Assembly: GCF_014529705.1 (NCBI RefSeq)
Contig: NZ_JAANIH010000011.1
Span: forward strand, 1-64,000
Reading direction: 5' to 3'
DNA length: 64,000 bases
DNA from: Bradyrhizobium campsiandrae
GTDB taxonomy: Bacteria; Pseudomonadota; Alphaproteobacteria; Rhizobiales; Xanthobacteraceae
The notes under the pieces were generated by a model, which searched no databases, was not told the origin of the DNA, and worked only from the letters and a program-made list of their open reading frames with translations. Made by a program: the position numbers and the translations under genes. How positions within the stretch are numbered: the first letter of the stretch is position 1; every line of letters begins with the position of its first letter. Shown one piece after another: positions 35,374-43,694 of the stretch.

Positions 35374-36069
35374 TCAGACTGCGAGCCGTTCCAGGACGCG
35401 AGAGACCTGAACAGCTTGCCATTGACCACCGCGGGGGGGCGGAATGCCCTGATCGTTGAGACCAACCGCAATGGCCGTCAGGGAGGTGATGCCGGCCGCC
35501 TGAAGCTCTCTGATAGCAGGGGCAATATCTGCCGCCTTAGCTTGAGCGCGCTTTGCAATGGCCTCCCGGCCCATGGCAATGACATCCGGCGTCAAAGTAA
35601 CTGGCTTGCCTTGCGAATCTTTGCGACGACCACCGAGCTTGACGCCACGGGCCTTCGCGGCCTGTAGAGCGGCCTTGGTGCGGGCGGAGATCATGCGTCG
35701 CTCTTCGTCAGCCACCATCGCCATGATGCCAATGGTCAGCCGGTTCGCGTTCGGCATGTCCGCCGCAACGAAGTCAACGCCAGCCTTCTCAAGTCCGAGA
35801 AGGAAATGAGCGTCACGCGAGAGCCGGTCTAGCTTGGCGATGACAAGCTTGGCGCCGAACATACGGCAAGCATCTAGGGCGGCCTGTAGCTGCGGACGGT
35901 CGGAGCGCTTGCCGCTCTCAACCTCCGTGAACTCTTTAACCAGCTTCCAGTCGCCACCATTCAAGTACGTCTCGACGGCAGAGCGCTGTGCCTGAAGACC
36001 GAGGCCACTCTTGCCCTGCTTGTCAGTCGAGACCCTGTAGTAAGCGACCCATTTGCCCGTGGCAGCCAT
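35374..36069 (-). CDS. Serine recombinase (resolvase family)
   Basis: A 231-residue recombinase. The catalytic Ser14 is in AYYRVSTDKQ; LVIAKLDRLSRDAHFLLGLE and FVAADMPNANRLTIGIMAMV are the expected core motifs, and DEERRMISARTKAALQAAK starts the long E helix. The C-terminal part is a helix-turn-helix DNA-binding region (SLTAIAVGLNDQGIPPPRGG). Such enzymes resolve multimers or invert or integrate DNA. The start codon lies 12 bases from a perfect 16-bp inverted repeat that may be its control or crossover region. Confidence 0.88.
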   Translation of the reverse strand: MAATGKWVAYYRVSTDKQGKSGLGLQAQRSAVETYLNGGDWKLVKEFTEVESGKRSDRPQLQAALDACRMFGAKLVIAKLDRLSRDAHFLLGLEKAGVDFVAADMPNANRLTIGIMAMVADEERRMISARTKAALQAAKARGVKLGGRRKDSQGKPVTLTPDVIAMGREAIAKRAQAKAADIAPAIRELQAAGITSLTAIAVGLNDQGIPPPRGGQWQAVQVSRVLERLAV

Positions 36070-36080
36070 GTCCAGCCCCA

Positions 36081-36118
36081 ATTACAAACTAGTCAATGTT
36101 CGTTGACTAGTTTGTAAT
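36081..36118. promoter_or_regulatory. Perfect 16-bp inverted repeat upstream of recombinase
   Basis: ATTACAAACTAGTCAA (36081-36096) is perfectly inverted at 36103-36118 with a 6-base spacer. It begins 11 bases upstream of the recombinase ATG. It is a good candidate for a recombinase-bound site (autoregulatory operator or res-type subsite). It is AT-rich and lacks the T tract of a terminator. Confidence 0.65.
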
Positions 36119-36206
36119 CAAAGCTGGACGTGGAGCGCAAGCGGAAAATGAGGCGTCGCGGCGGGCTGGTCCTACTCACCGGTCCCCGCCGCTCCACCAT
36201 CCCAAG

Positions 36207-36434
36207 CTAGAGGGTGATCGTCTCGCCCAGGCTCAGCACGCCAGCGCCTCGGCACCAGCGCTCGACCGCAGCCAGGTCCCCGTAGTCCAAGACGTGGTTG
36301 CTCTCCAGCAAAGCGAAAGCAAAGCCACCCAAGCCCTGCATCTCGGCTTGGCCCAGCTTGCTAATCGTTCGGTGGTCGTCGTGGGCGCGCCCGAAGCGAC
36401 GGCGGGCAGCGGTGAACGTGACTGTGTTGCTCAT
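36207..36434 (-). CDS. Small protein, unknown
   Basis: A 75-residue protein (MSNTVTFTAARRRFGRAHDD at its start; ALLESNHVLDYGDLAAVERW later). AAGGATC precedes the ATG. The ATG overlaps the stop of an upstream small frame (ATGA), which suggests a two-gene unit. No family recognised; the last 30 residues look like a helical protein-binding segment. Confidence 0.5.
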   Translation of the reverse strand: MSNTVTFTAARRRFGRAHDDHRTISKLGQAEMQGLGGFAFALLESNHVLDYGDLAAVERWCRGAGVLSLGETITL

Positions 36435-36631
36435 GACAATGATCCTTCATTCGCCATGCCGGGGATGGCCATGGCGTTGTGCATGCTGATGCGTTGAAGA
36501 TCGTTGCGTTGAGCACGGACCCCGCAAGGGATGCAGGGCGCACGGGTCGATAGCTCGACTTGGTTCTCATTGTACTCGACCTGACCGCGGTAGGTCAAAT
36601 TGTGGTCAGGCCAGGGCACCCTGGCCATCAT
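36431..36631 (-). CDS. Possible 66-residue protein, unknown
   Basis: The frame contains a CIPCG motif and ends in a 4-base ATGA overlap with the next small gene. ATG 36631 or 36628 gives a product beginning MMARVPWPDHNLTYRGQV. The frame is open further upstream but that part is low-complexity and unconvincing. Translational coupling is the main support. Confidence 0.35.
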   Translation of the reverse strand: MMARVPWPDHNLTYRGQVEYNENQVELSTRAPCIPCGVRAQRNDLQRISMHNAMAIPGMANEGSLS

Positions 36632-36901
36632 CGCCGTGCTCGCCACCGCACCGAACGAACCCGCAGAGGTTTCCCAGCGAGCGAAGGGGCTGGAGAAGTG
36701 AAGGCAAAATTTTTTATGAGCACTACCGCCGCCATCGTCTGACCGATTTTCCGAAACCAAGCCCAAAAGGCCATTTTCGCTAGAGGGGGTATGCCCTCGG
36801 AATGGGGCGTCACCCTTTCCATTCGCCCACCGTGCCGCTCCCCAAAAAGGGCCTTTACACACCTAGCGTCCAGCCTGGCCGCAACACACCAAGAAAGAAA
36901 A

Positions 36902-39900
36902 ATGTCCGACAACAACCTCGACATCAGGGCCCGCCTTACCGCCGTCAACGAACTGAGCCCCGTGCTCCAGCGCGTCCTCAGCGACATCCAGAAGTTTGAA
37001 GGCGTCGCGAAACGGGTCAACATTCAACTGAACGGAATGGGACGCGCCGGCATGTCGGCGCTGGACGGGTTCAATCGCTCTGCGAAGGCAGTCTCAGATC
37101 AGATGCGAGGCCTAGCCAACATCGGCCGGTCTTCCGCTCGCGAGTACGCTGCTGATTGGAATAGGGCGAACGCCCAGCAATTGAGCGACGCACGGAGGAC
37201 GTATGCCGCTCTGGATAGACTCGAGGTCGGATATCAGCGCCAGCTTGCGCGGCGTGCTGCCGTGGAAGGCCGGACCACCTCCGGGCGGTCCTACGGCGGC
37301 GGAGTCGGCCGCTTGCCGGCACCGAATATCCGCACCATTGCAGCCACCGCGGCCATTACTGGGGCCGGTGTGGCGTCTGCCCTCCGTAAGCGTATGGAGG
37401 TCCAGGCGGCCGAAGTCCGCGCCCAGATGTTCGGCGATCTCACGTCCAAAGAAGTCGCGGACCTCCGCCAAGGCTTTGCCGATCGTGCCGGCATCAAGTA
37501 CGGCATTGGAAGCAGCAAAGTCATCGACACGGCGGTTGAAGGTCTCAAGGCCGGTGTTGCAAAGCAGTTCGCGGGTGAGTTCGCGGACCTGGCTCTGAAG
37601 GCTCAGGCAGGTCTCGACGTCAACCCCGAAGCAGTCGGCAAGCTACTCGGTCGCCTCTCGACTCAGATGCCATGGAGCACCGGCCGCTTCAGTAACATCC
37701 TCAACGCGGTCGCGGTCGCGAATAATGCTACCGCGGCCGATGGAAATGAGATCATTGAGGCCATGCGCCGGAGCTTGTCCGCGATCGTCACAACGAAGAT
37801 GACTCCGGAGCAGTTGGCCGCGCTTGATGCCACCGGCATCTCCCTTGGCGTTCAGCCGCACAAGATGGGCACATTCCTATCCTTTCTTACCTCACAGGTG
37901 GCTGGTGCGGATAGCGCACATGGACAGCAAGCCAAAGACCTGAACGCCGCCGGCCGCGCACTCGGTTTTGGCGGACGCGCCGGCATGGCACTCGTCATGC
38001 GAAACAATCCCATGCAAGCAATTCAGCAGATACTCGACAATCTCGCTTCGATGCCGGAGAAGCTTCGCACCAGGGTCGCAAAGCAGATCGGCGGCCGCGA
38101 ATTTATGGATGAGTTGCTGACCCTCGTCTTGGGGCGCGACAAGCTGAAGGATGTTGTTCGGGATATCGAGAGCAAGCCCGGCTTCCTCGACAAGACCGCG
38201 TTGCAGAAAATTCGATCGATGCAGGGTCGGTGGGCGTCCATCAGGGCGGCGCTGGGTCTCGTATGGGAGAAGGTTGGTGCAGGCCTTGAGACTTGGTTCG
38301 ACCAAATCTCCGACTCCGTCATTAACTTAGCGGACAGCTTCAACTTCGACTCGATCCGCGAACATTTTGCAGCACTAGTTGATGGTGCTCGTGAGGGCCT
38401 CGGCCTCAAGGATTGGGGCGAGATCGTCAAATCCTTGGCTGAAAATTTCGATGCCGGGACCGCGGCGAAGTGGCGGGAGTTCGGCAAGGGCTTCACGGAG
38501 GGCATTCGCGAATTTGCCAGCGGTCTCAAGATGGCCTTCTCCGCGCTGGGTTTCCTCGCTGGTAAGAACCCGGCGGATGCCAGGGAGATGGGCAACCTAG
38601 TCGCGCAACTGACCGGACTGACCGTCGCTCTTGCGGCCCTCGCGCCAGTACTGAACGTTCTGGCTGCTGTCACCTTCGGTCTCACCGGGTTGGGAAATGC
38701 TCTCGCATACATCGCGGGCTTGCCCGCCGTCGTCGCACTTCTGAGTGCGTTCGCTGTACGTCATCAGAACGATGGCGTGCCCGACGCCAATGTGAAACGG
38801 CCTGGGGAGACGACTAGCCAGTGGCGAGAGCGTCAGCGCGCTCACAGAAAGAACCTTTACCACAAGAGCAGCTATGACGGCGCGACCGATTTCTCAGGCA
38901 TGCGTCGCACCAGCGATCTGTCAGACGACCTGAACAGGTTCACGGGCAAGGTCGAGCGCGCCGCGTTCGTCAACAGCAACACCATGGGCCGCTTACAATA
39001 CGCATCCATTGGCGGAGCAAGCGGTCCCGGTGGTCTTGGCGTGCGCAGCTACATCGGCGGCATCCCCGACCTGATGAAGAGCGCGCCCGGTGGGGAGCTG
39101 CCCTCGTTCAACTCGGGCAGCATCATCAGACGGGACAAAATTCCGTCTTTCGGCGGCATTGGGCCGGGTGGCATCCCCAGCTCACTCAACAAGGTCGCTT
39201 TCGAAAGGACGTTCGCTGGGACGCCGCTCGCAGGCGAGTACGACTCAGTTGTGGCAGCTGCTCGAAGAGCAGGAGTTAGCCCGGCTCTGCTCGCATCTGT
39301 GATGGCGCAGGAGACGGGGCGCGGCAAGCACATGCTGGGCAACAATCCCGGCGGCCTCATGGCTCGCAATGGCCTGATGCAGTTCGGCGATCTCGGCACC
39401 GGCATCGACAGGACGGCGCTCGCGGTCGCGAAGAACTACAATGCGGCCGGCGGTGACCTCGCCAAGATGCGCGACTCTTACGCTCCGCTCGGTGCGAAGA
39501 ACGACCCGAGGGGACTGAACGGCTCCTGGCTCCCTGGTGTCCAGAGATTCATGGGCGAGATGGGTGACGGAACGCAAACGGTCAGCAACTCTGCTGCGGC
39601 TGTCGCGTCTGGCGTCATGCCTGGATTGGCCGATAGACTGGGGCTGCGTGGCAAAGCGAACTTCATGCATGGACAGTATGGAGGTGTGGGGCAGAACCTG
39701 GCTACCATCACGTTGGCCTCCGGCAAAAGACTGACAGTCAACGCGGCTGCGGCAGAGTCCTTCAAGGGCTTCGTCGACGAACTTGAGAATGCTGGCTACA
39801 AGATCAAATCGATCGGAGGCTATTCCATGCGAGGCAAGCGCAAGGGCGGCGGCTGGTCACAGCATGCCTACGGAAATGCGATCGACATCAACCCCGATAA

Positions 39901-40273
39901 GAACGCACAGGACGGCACTGGTCGCACCGACATGCCCGCGAACGTTCGCGACCTGGCCGCCAAGTATGGCCTGTCATGGGGGGGCGATTGGTCCAAGAAG
40001 TACAACGACCCGATGCACTTCGAATGGAACGGCACGCAACCGTGGAAGAATGTGCCCTCCGCGGCAGATGCGATCCAGAGCGTCCCATCGCCAATCCGTG
40101 GTGACGCGAGCCTGGTTGTACCACGCGGTGGACTCGGCGGTGCTGGCGGCCCGGTCAGCATTAACATCAACGGTAGCAGCCATGATCCTGAGGCACTGGC
40201 CACACTGGTGCAACGCCGGATCGACGAGTCGATGAACTGGCGAACCCACGACACGGCAAGCGAATACACCTGA
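36902..40273 (+). CDS. Phage tail tape-measure protein with two wall-hydrolase domains
   Basis: A 1123-residue protein. The N-terminal 560 residues are helical, alanine-rich tape-measure sequence of the TP901 type. A hydrophobic stretch at about 565-620 would form membrane helices. Residues about 777-870 are lysozyme/transglycosylase-like (SPALLASVMAQETGRGKHML, then NNPGGLM). Residues about 970-1040 are an M15 D-Ala-D-Ala peptidase-like domain (WSQHAYGNAIDIN, then DPMHFEW, carrying the zinc-binding His and Asp). Tape measures set tail length and enter the cell envelope at DNA injection. No other tail, head or packaging gene is near. AAGAAAG before ATG 36902 is a weak ribosome site. Confidence 0.82.
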   Translation: MSDNNLDIRARLTAVNELSPVLQRVLSDIQKFEGVAKRVNIQLNGMGRAGMSALDGFNRSAKAVSDQMRGLANIGRSSAREYAADWNRANAQQLSDARRTYAALDRLEVGYQRQLARRAAVEGRTTSGRSYGGGVGRLPAPNIRTIAATAAITGAGVASALRKRMEVQAAEVRAQMFGDLTSKEVADLRQGFADRAGIKYGIGSSKVIDTAVEGLKAGVAKQFAGEFADLALKAQAGLDVNPEAVGKLLGRLSTQMPWSTGRFSNILNAVAVANNATAADGNEIIEAMRRSLSAIVTTKMTPEQLAALDATGISLGVQPHKMGTFLSFLTSQVAGADSAHGQQAKDLNAAGRALGFGGRAGMALVMRNNPMQAIQQILDNLASMPEKLRTRVAKQIGGREFMDELLTLVLGRDKLKDVVRDIESKPGFLDKTALQKIRSMQGRWASIRAALGLVWEKVGAGLETWFDQISDSVINLADSFNFDSIREHFAALVDGAREGLGLKDWGEIVKSLAENFDAGTAAKWREFGKGFTEGIREFASGLKMAFSALGFLAGKNPADAREMGNLVAQLTGLTVALAALAPVLNVLAAVTFGLTGLGNALAYIAGLPAVVALLSAFAVRHQNDGVPDANVKRPGETTSQWRERQRAHRKNLYHKSSYDGATDFSGMRRTSDLSDDLNRFTGKVERAAFVNSNTMGRLQYASIGGASGPGGLGVRSYIGGIPDLMKSAPGGELPSFNSGSIIRRDKIPSFGGIGPGGIPSSLNKVAFERTFAGTPLAGEYDSVVAAARRAGVSPALLASVMAQETGRGKHMLGNNPGGLMARNGLMQFGDLGTGIDRTALAVAKNYNAAGGDLAKMRDSYAPLGAKNDPRGLNGSWLPGVQRFMGEMGDGTQTVSNSAAAVASGVMPGLADRLGLRGKANFMHGQYGGVGQNLATITLASGKRLTVNAAAAESFKGFVDELENAGYKIKSIGGYSMRGKRKGGGWSQHAYGNAIDINPDKNAQDGTGRTDMPANVRDLAAKYGLSWGGDWSKKYNDPMHFEWNGTQPWKNVPSAADAIQSVPSPIRGDASLVVPRGGLGGAGGPVSININGSSHDPEALATLVQRRIDESMNWRTHDTASEYT

Positions 40274-40404
40274 CCACAGGACAAGGTGATCCCGGACCTA
40301 AGTGTCCGGGAAAACTACGGAGAAAATGCAAACGGATTGCTGTGGAATGCAAATGAGGTTTCGGTCACAGTTGGTTTGCATCACTTAGGCAGGGAGCGAA
40401 GCAA

Positions 40405-40683
40405 GTGACGAATCTTTTCTACCGCGGATACACGATTGAGCGGCTTGACGAAGTCTACATCGCCAAGCCGACACACGACGACGGGCAGCCGTTTGAACTT
40501 TTCTCCACACAGATTCGCCGGGTACTTGAGGCCATTAACGCCTTATGGCTGACCGCTTCACAACTTTCCGGATGTGAGTTCGATACAGATCACCTCATAT
40601 CTCCGAGGTGGGCTCGCGACTGGCTGAAGTCCGCGACCGACAGTATCGATCTCGATCAAGCCTATCGGCGTGGCGCTTGCTGA
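40405..40683 (+). CDS. Unknown 92-residue protein
   Basis: Starts at GTG with AGGGAG about 9 bases upstream. The product (FYRGYTIERLDEVYIAKPTH near the start, LISPRWARDWLKSATDSI near the end) is soluble and without a recognised domain. It follows the tape-measure gene and precedes the peptidase gene in the same direction. Confidence 0.55.
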   Translation: MTNLFYRGYTIERLDEVYIAKPTHDDGQPFELFSTQIRRVLEAINALWLTASQLSGCEFDTDHLISPRWARDWLKSATDSIDLDQAYRRGAC

Positions 40684-40703
40684 CGCAGCATCGCGATTTT
40701 GAA

Positions 40704-41435
40704 ATGACGAACTATATATGGCCCATCGACGATGGTTACGCGCCAGGGGCTTCTTTACTGATGGGACTACTTCTCGACAGACACCGAATGATCGCGGCCT
40801 CCGAAGATTTTAGCTTGACTAGCCAGAGCGTAGATCCCGATCTCGCGCAGTTTAACGACAATGAAGGGGCATGCTATCATGAAGCTGGACATGCTGTCGC
40901 AGCTATAATTCTAAAACTGCGCTTTGATCATGTGTCAGCAATCCCCAGCGATGAGCACCGGACAGATGGGCGAGTTGCCTTTGGTAACCATCCTTGTGAT
41001 TGGCGACTCATACAAGACTCAAGCAAAACTCAAGCCTTAAGCTATTGTATTTTACTAATGGCAGGGATGGCTGCTCAGCTTCGCTGGCAAGGGGAGGAAG
41101 CCGATCTGAAAGCCTGCGGCAAGAACGATCGAGAGGATTTGGATGTGGCCTGCATACTTGTTGCCGCAAAGTTCTCAATCGCCACCGCAACTAACTCGAA
41201 AGAAGCGAAGATCATCAAGGCTTTCGCTTGGCGCGAAGCCTGCCTCATGATGGCTAACCCTCGTGTATGGCGGGCCGTTTGTTCCTTAGCTAGGCACCTT
41301 TACACTTCTGAACGAGCAATCGCGATGGAGAGTGATGTAGCCGAAATCGTCGCCACAGCGAAGATCTGCTATCAGCCAACTCGCGGAATAGCAGAGATTA
41401 CGCGGGCCATGGCCAGCACCGTCACGTCACCGTAG
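40704..41435 (+). CDS. M41 (FtsH-like) peptidase-domain protein
   Basis: A 243-residue protein with the zinc-protease motif YHEAGHAVAAIIL. A later GMAAQLRW and KNDREDLDVA mimic the GxAAE and third-ligand Asp region of FtsH-type M41 peptidases. There is no AAA ATPase domain and no membrane anchor, so it is a stand-alone peptidase domain as found in some mobile elements. Its 3' end overlaps the converging integrase gene by 64 bases. The substrate is unknown; cleavage of a phage or element repressor is a speculation. Confidence 0.7.
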   Translation: MTNYIWPIDDGYAPGASLLMGLLLDRHRMIAASEDFSLTSQSVDPDLAQFNDNEGACYHEAGHAVAAIILKLRFDHVSAIPSDEHRTDGRVAFGNHPCDWRLIQDSSKTQALSYCILLMAGMAAQLRWQGEEADLKACGKNDREDLDVACILVAAKFSIATATNSKEAKIIKAFAWREACLMMANPRVWRAVCSLARHLYTSERAIAMESDVAEIVATAKICYQPTRGIAEITRAMASTVTSP

Positions 41436-43009
41436 TCCTCGCCGGCTGTTCTCGGCGCGTGCCCTTGGATGGCATCAACAACACGGTGATCCAATCCAAG
41501 GTTTCGGGCGATCGTCTTGAGGCGGTGGCGCCAGCCGTGGTTCGGTTGCACCCGCTCATCGGTAATGACTGTCCGCACGAAATCCACTACGCGCTTGTAC
41601 GCCCCCTTCGCGAACAGCGGGCCGTCCCCAGACTCATTGACGAAGTCGAGAAAGCCAAGGTCGATCAGGTGGCGATGCACGGGCACCAACCGGTACGATT
41701 TTGACTTGATGGACCCTGCGGCCGGATTGAAGTCGAATATGTGATGCTTGGACTCTTTGCGAACGTCCTCTTTGCGGAGTTGGAGTGCTTCAGCAATCCG
41801 GCATCCGGTATAGGCCGCAATCAATGGACCCCACTTTTTCGCGGCGGCAGTCCGCGCATCCTCTTTGGGCTTTCGCTGATAGCCAAGGCAGGCAACGAAT
41901 ATCGCTTTGGCCTCATCGTCAGTGAAGCCTTTTGATCGGGTCCGCGCTTTCTTCTCTGCCTTTATCTTGATCGCATTGGCGGGGTTCTTCGATAGCTTTT
42001 TATTGTCGACGGCCCAGCCGAACACGGACCTGATCCCCGGAAGATCACCATCCCGCAAGGTCTTGACGCTCACGACCTTCAATCGCGCATCCTTGAACGC
42101 GATCATGTCTGCATCGGTCACACGGCCCGCATCGTCATGTCCCAGGTGTTTCACCAATCTGTCTACGGCGCCCCGGTAGGCGTCATGGGTGCTCTGTGTA
42201 CGGCCTACGGCCTTGGCCTCAGCCCACCACAGTTCGAATAGGCCGCTGATCGTCTGTCGCGGCCTGACCGCCGTGACAGTTTCGATCGAAGGGAAGCGTT
42301 GAGCTTGGGGATCAGGCGAATAGTTGCCCTCCGCGTTTCGGCGCAACTGCCAGCCCGCATCGAGGCTGGCCATCCCTACGAGACGCAGGAACCGTCGTCG
42401 GTCACCCGGCTCTAGGTTGATGCGATGCCGTATTAAGACCCAATCAGCGAGAAGCCCAAACCGGTCCTCTATCGCGTCGTATTGATCGACGGGAAGATCA
42501 TTTATTGCTGCGGTCAGGTCCCCACTTCCAAATAACTCGATAGCGGTGCTTGCCTCGTTCGGCACGAGCGTGGCTGGTGGTGCATTCGCGATCCGGCCCT
42601 CAAGCACCGCACGGCTGAGCGCTTTATGGTACATCCAGGCGTCCGGCTCGCCCGGCTCGTTGTTGTGAATCTCTTGATAGAGTCGATAGGTCTCTCCGCT
42701 GAGCGCTACCAAATCTTTGTGGGACAGGTGGATCGGGTCTGCTTCGGTCAGTTCAAACAAGCGTCTGAAGTGATCCAGAGCGTTCGCCTGCCGCGCCTCT
42801 GCGATCGCTTTGTCCTCTGTCTCAAGACTGAATGCGATGTCGCTTCCGATCGTCACCGTCTTCACGCATGGGCGATGGTCCGGGCTCCCGATGCTGAGCA
42901 GCACACGCTTGCCGCGCAGTCGATCAACGATCTTGGTTGGAGTGCGAATTCGGAATTGGGGAACAACGGAGCCTGCGCGCTTGGACATCGAAAATTTCAG
43001 GGAAACCAT
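41372..43009 (-). CDS. Tyrosine-type integrase of the tRNA-Thr island
   Basis: A 545-residue phage-type integrase. A long N-terminal arm-binding region precedes the SAM-like core-binding domain (SGLFELWWAEAKAVGRTQST) and the catalytic domain: Arg in YTGCRIAEAL, HGWRHRLKT, then GHAPRTAGEDYGD with the nucleophile Tyr. It recombines the 3' end of tRNA-Thr, 73 bases from its start, with the element's attP. ATG 43009 is chosen; an upstream start at 43036 is possible but would lie within the putative arm sites. Directly repeated GTGTGGCACT words lie just upstream. Confidence 0.9.
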   Translation of the reverse strand: MVSLKFSMSKRAGSVVPQFRIRTPTKIVDRLRGKRVLLSIGSPDHRPCVKTVTIGSDIAFSLETEDKAIAEARQANALDHFRRLFELTEADPIHLSHKDLVALSGETYRLYQEIHNNEPGEPDAWMYHKALSRAVLEGRIANAPPATLVPNEASTAIELFGSGDLTAAINDLPVDQYDAIEDRFGLLADWVLIRHRINLEPGDRRRFLRLVGMASLDAGWQLRRNAEGNYSPDPQAQRFPSIETVTAVRPRQTISGLFELWWAEAKAVGRTQSTHDAYRGAVDRLVKHLGHDDAGRVTDADMIAFKDARLKVVSVKTLRDGDLPGIRSVFGWAVDNKKLSKNPANAIKIKAEKKARTRSKGFTDDEAKAIFVACLGYQRKPKEDARTAAAKKWGPLIAAYTGCRIAEALQLRKEDVRKESKHHIFDFNPAAGSIKSKSYRLVPVHRHLIDLGFLDFVNESGDGPLFAKGAYKRVVDFVRTVITDERVQPNHGWRHRLKTIARNLGLDHRVVDAIQGHAPRTAGEDYGDVTVLAMARVISAIPRVG

Positions 43010-43014
43010 GGTCT

Positions 43015-43037
43015 GTGTGGCACTTTCGTGTGGCACT
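43015..43037. repeat. Two direct GTGTGGCACT repeats, putative arm sites
   Basis: GTGTGGCACT occurs at 43015-43024 and again at 43028-43037, 13 bases apart, between the integrase start and the tRNA. The same decamer stands at 1061-1070 and 21806-21815, each at a similar distance from an att core. They are good candidates for the integrase arm-type binding sites. Confidence 0.6.
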
Positions 43038-43081
43038 CAGGACCGAAATTTCAAGAAAATCAATGCATCCAATAGGATGGC

Positions 43082-43156
43082 TGGTGCTGCCAGACAGGAT
43101 TGAACTGTCGACCTCTCCATTACCAATGGAGTGCTCTACCACTGAGCTACGGCAGC
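43082..43156 (-). tRNA. tRNA-Thr(GGT)
   Basis: A complete cloverleaf with encoded CCA. The acceptor stem is GCTGCCG/TGGCAGC-like, the anticodon arm is CTCCATTGGTAATGGAG with GGT anticodon, and the T arm is GACAGTTCAATCCTGTC. The 3' 25 bases are the integration core of the genomic island and are duplicated at 975-999. The gene is intact because the island carries the identical sequence. Confidence 0.95.
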
Positions 43157-43471
43157 ATGTGCTGGGATCAGAATCGGCCGCTACGGGGGGCCTACCAAGC
43201 GGGCCGATATCTGCCACAGGCCTCCCCGCTGTGCAAGCTTGCAAGGCCCACTCAGACGAGAAAATCGGGGCGATATCGGGGGTATTACGGCTGTTTGGGC
43301 CGGAAACGACCGACTTTCGGCCGATTTCGGTTCCGCTTCCCCGCCAACTGGCCAGTTGGCCGCTGCGGCGGATTCGGCCCATTTTGGATTTCGCACGATC
43401 GGGACCATCAAGGCCTCTTGAGCTGCCGCATTCTCTTTGCATGTTATCGCCATCTGCCGGATGGAGCCGCG
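43157..43471. other. Gap upstream of conserved small gene
   Basis: The 315 bases between tRNA-Thr and the 60-residue protein gene hold no convincing gene. Palindromic G+C-rich patches (for example around CGACTTTCGGCCGATTTCGG) are present but none is a clear terminator. A promoter for the tRNA should lie here on the minus strand; I cannot define it. Confidence 0.35.
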
Positions 43472-43654
43472 ATGGCTGACGAGACCAACAAGACGACGAG
43501 GCAAGACCGCACATCGCGGGACGACCGGCTGAAATCGGCGCTGCGCGAGAACCTGAAGCGACGCAAGGCGCAGGCGCGCGAACGCGCCGCAAGCGGCGAC
43601 CCCTCGCAAGATGACGATGGGTCCCTAAATGAGGGGGCCGCCAGCGAGACCTGA
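43472..43654 (+). CDS. Small highly charged protein, unknown
   Basis: A 60-residue, Lys/Arg/Asp/Glu-rich protein (SALRENLKRRKAQARERAAS in the middle). GGAG lies 5-6 bases before the ATG. Similar short charged proteins are conserved in Bradyrhizobium-type genomes as hypothetical proteins (family memory). Possibly disordered. It precedes the oxidoreductase gene by 40 bases. Confidence 0.65.
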   Translation: MADETNKTTRQDRTSRDDRLKSALRENLKRRKAQARERAASGDPSQDDDGSLNEGAASET

Positions 43655-43694
43655 GCTTGGAAGCGAGCCGCCGGCATTATTTGGAGTGCATGCA

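Noticed and set aside
36632..36862. Upstream extension of the small minus-strand gene to 143 residues
   Set aside because: The added part is low in coding character and has no start with a ribosome site; only the last 66 residues look plausible.
975..43106. Insertion sequences or transposases in the island
   Set aside because: No DDE transposase motif or flanking terminal repeats were found; mobility genes are the tyrosine integrase and one serine recombinase only.
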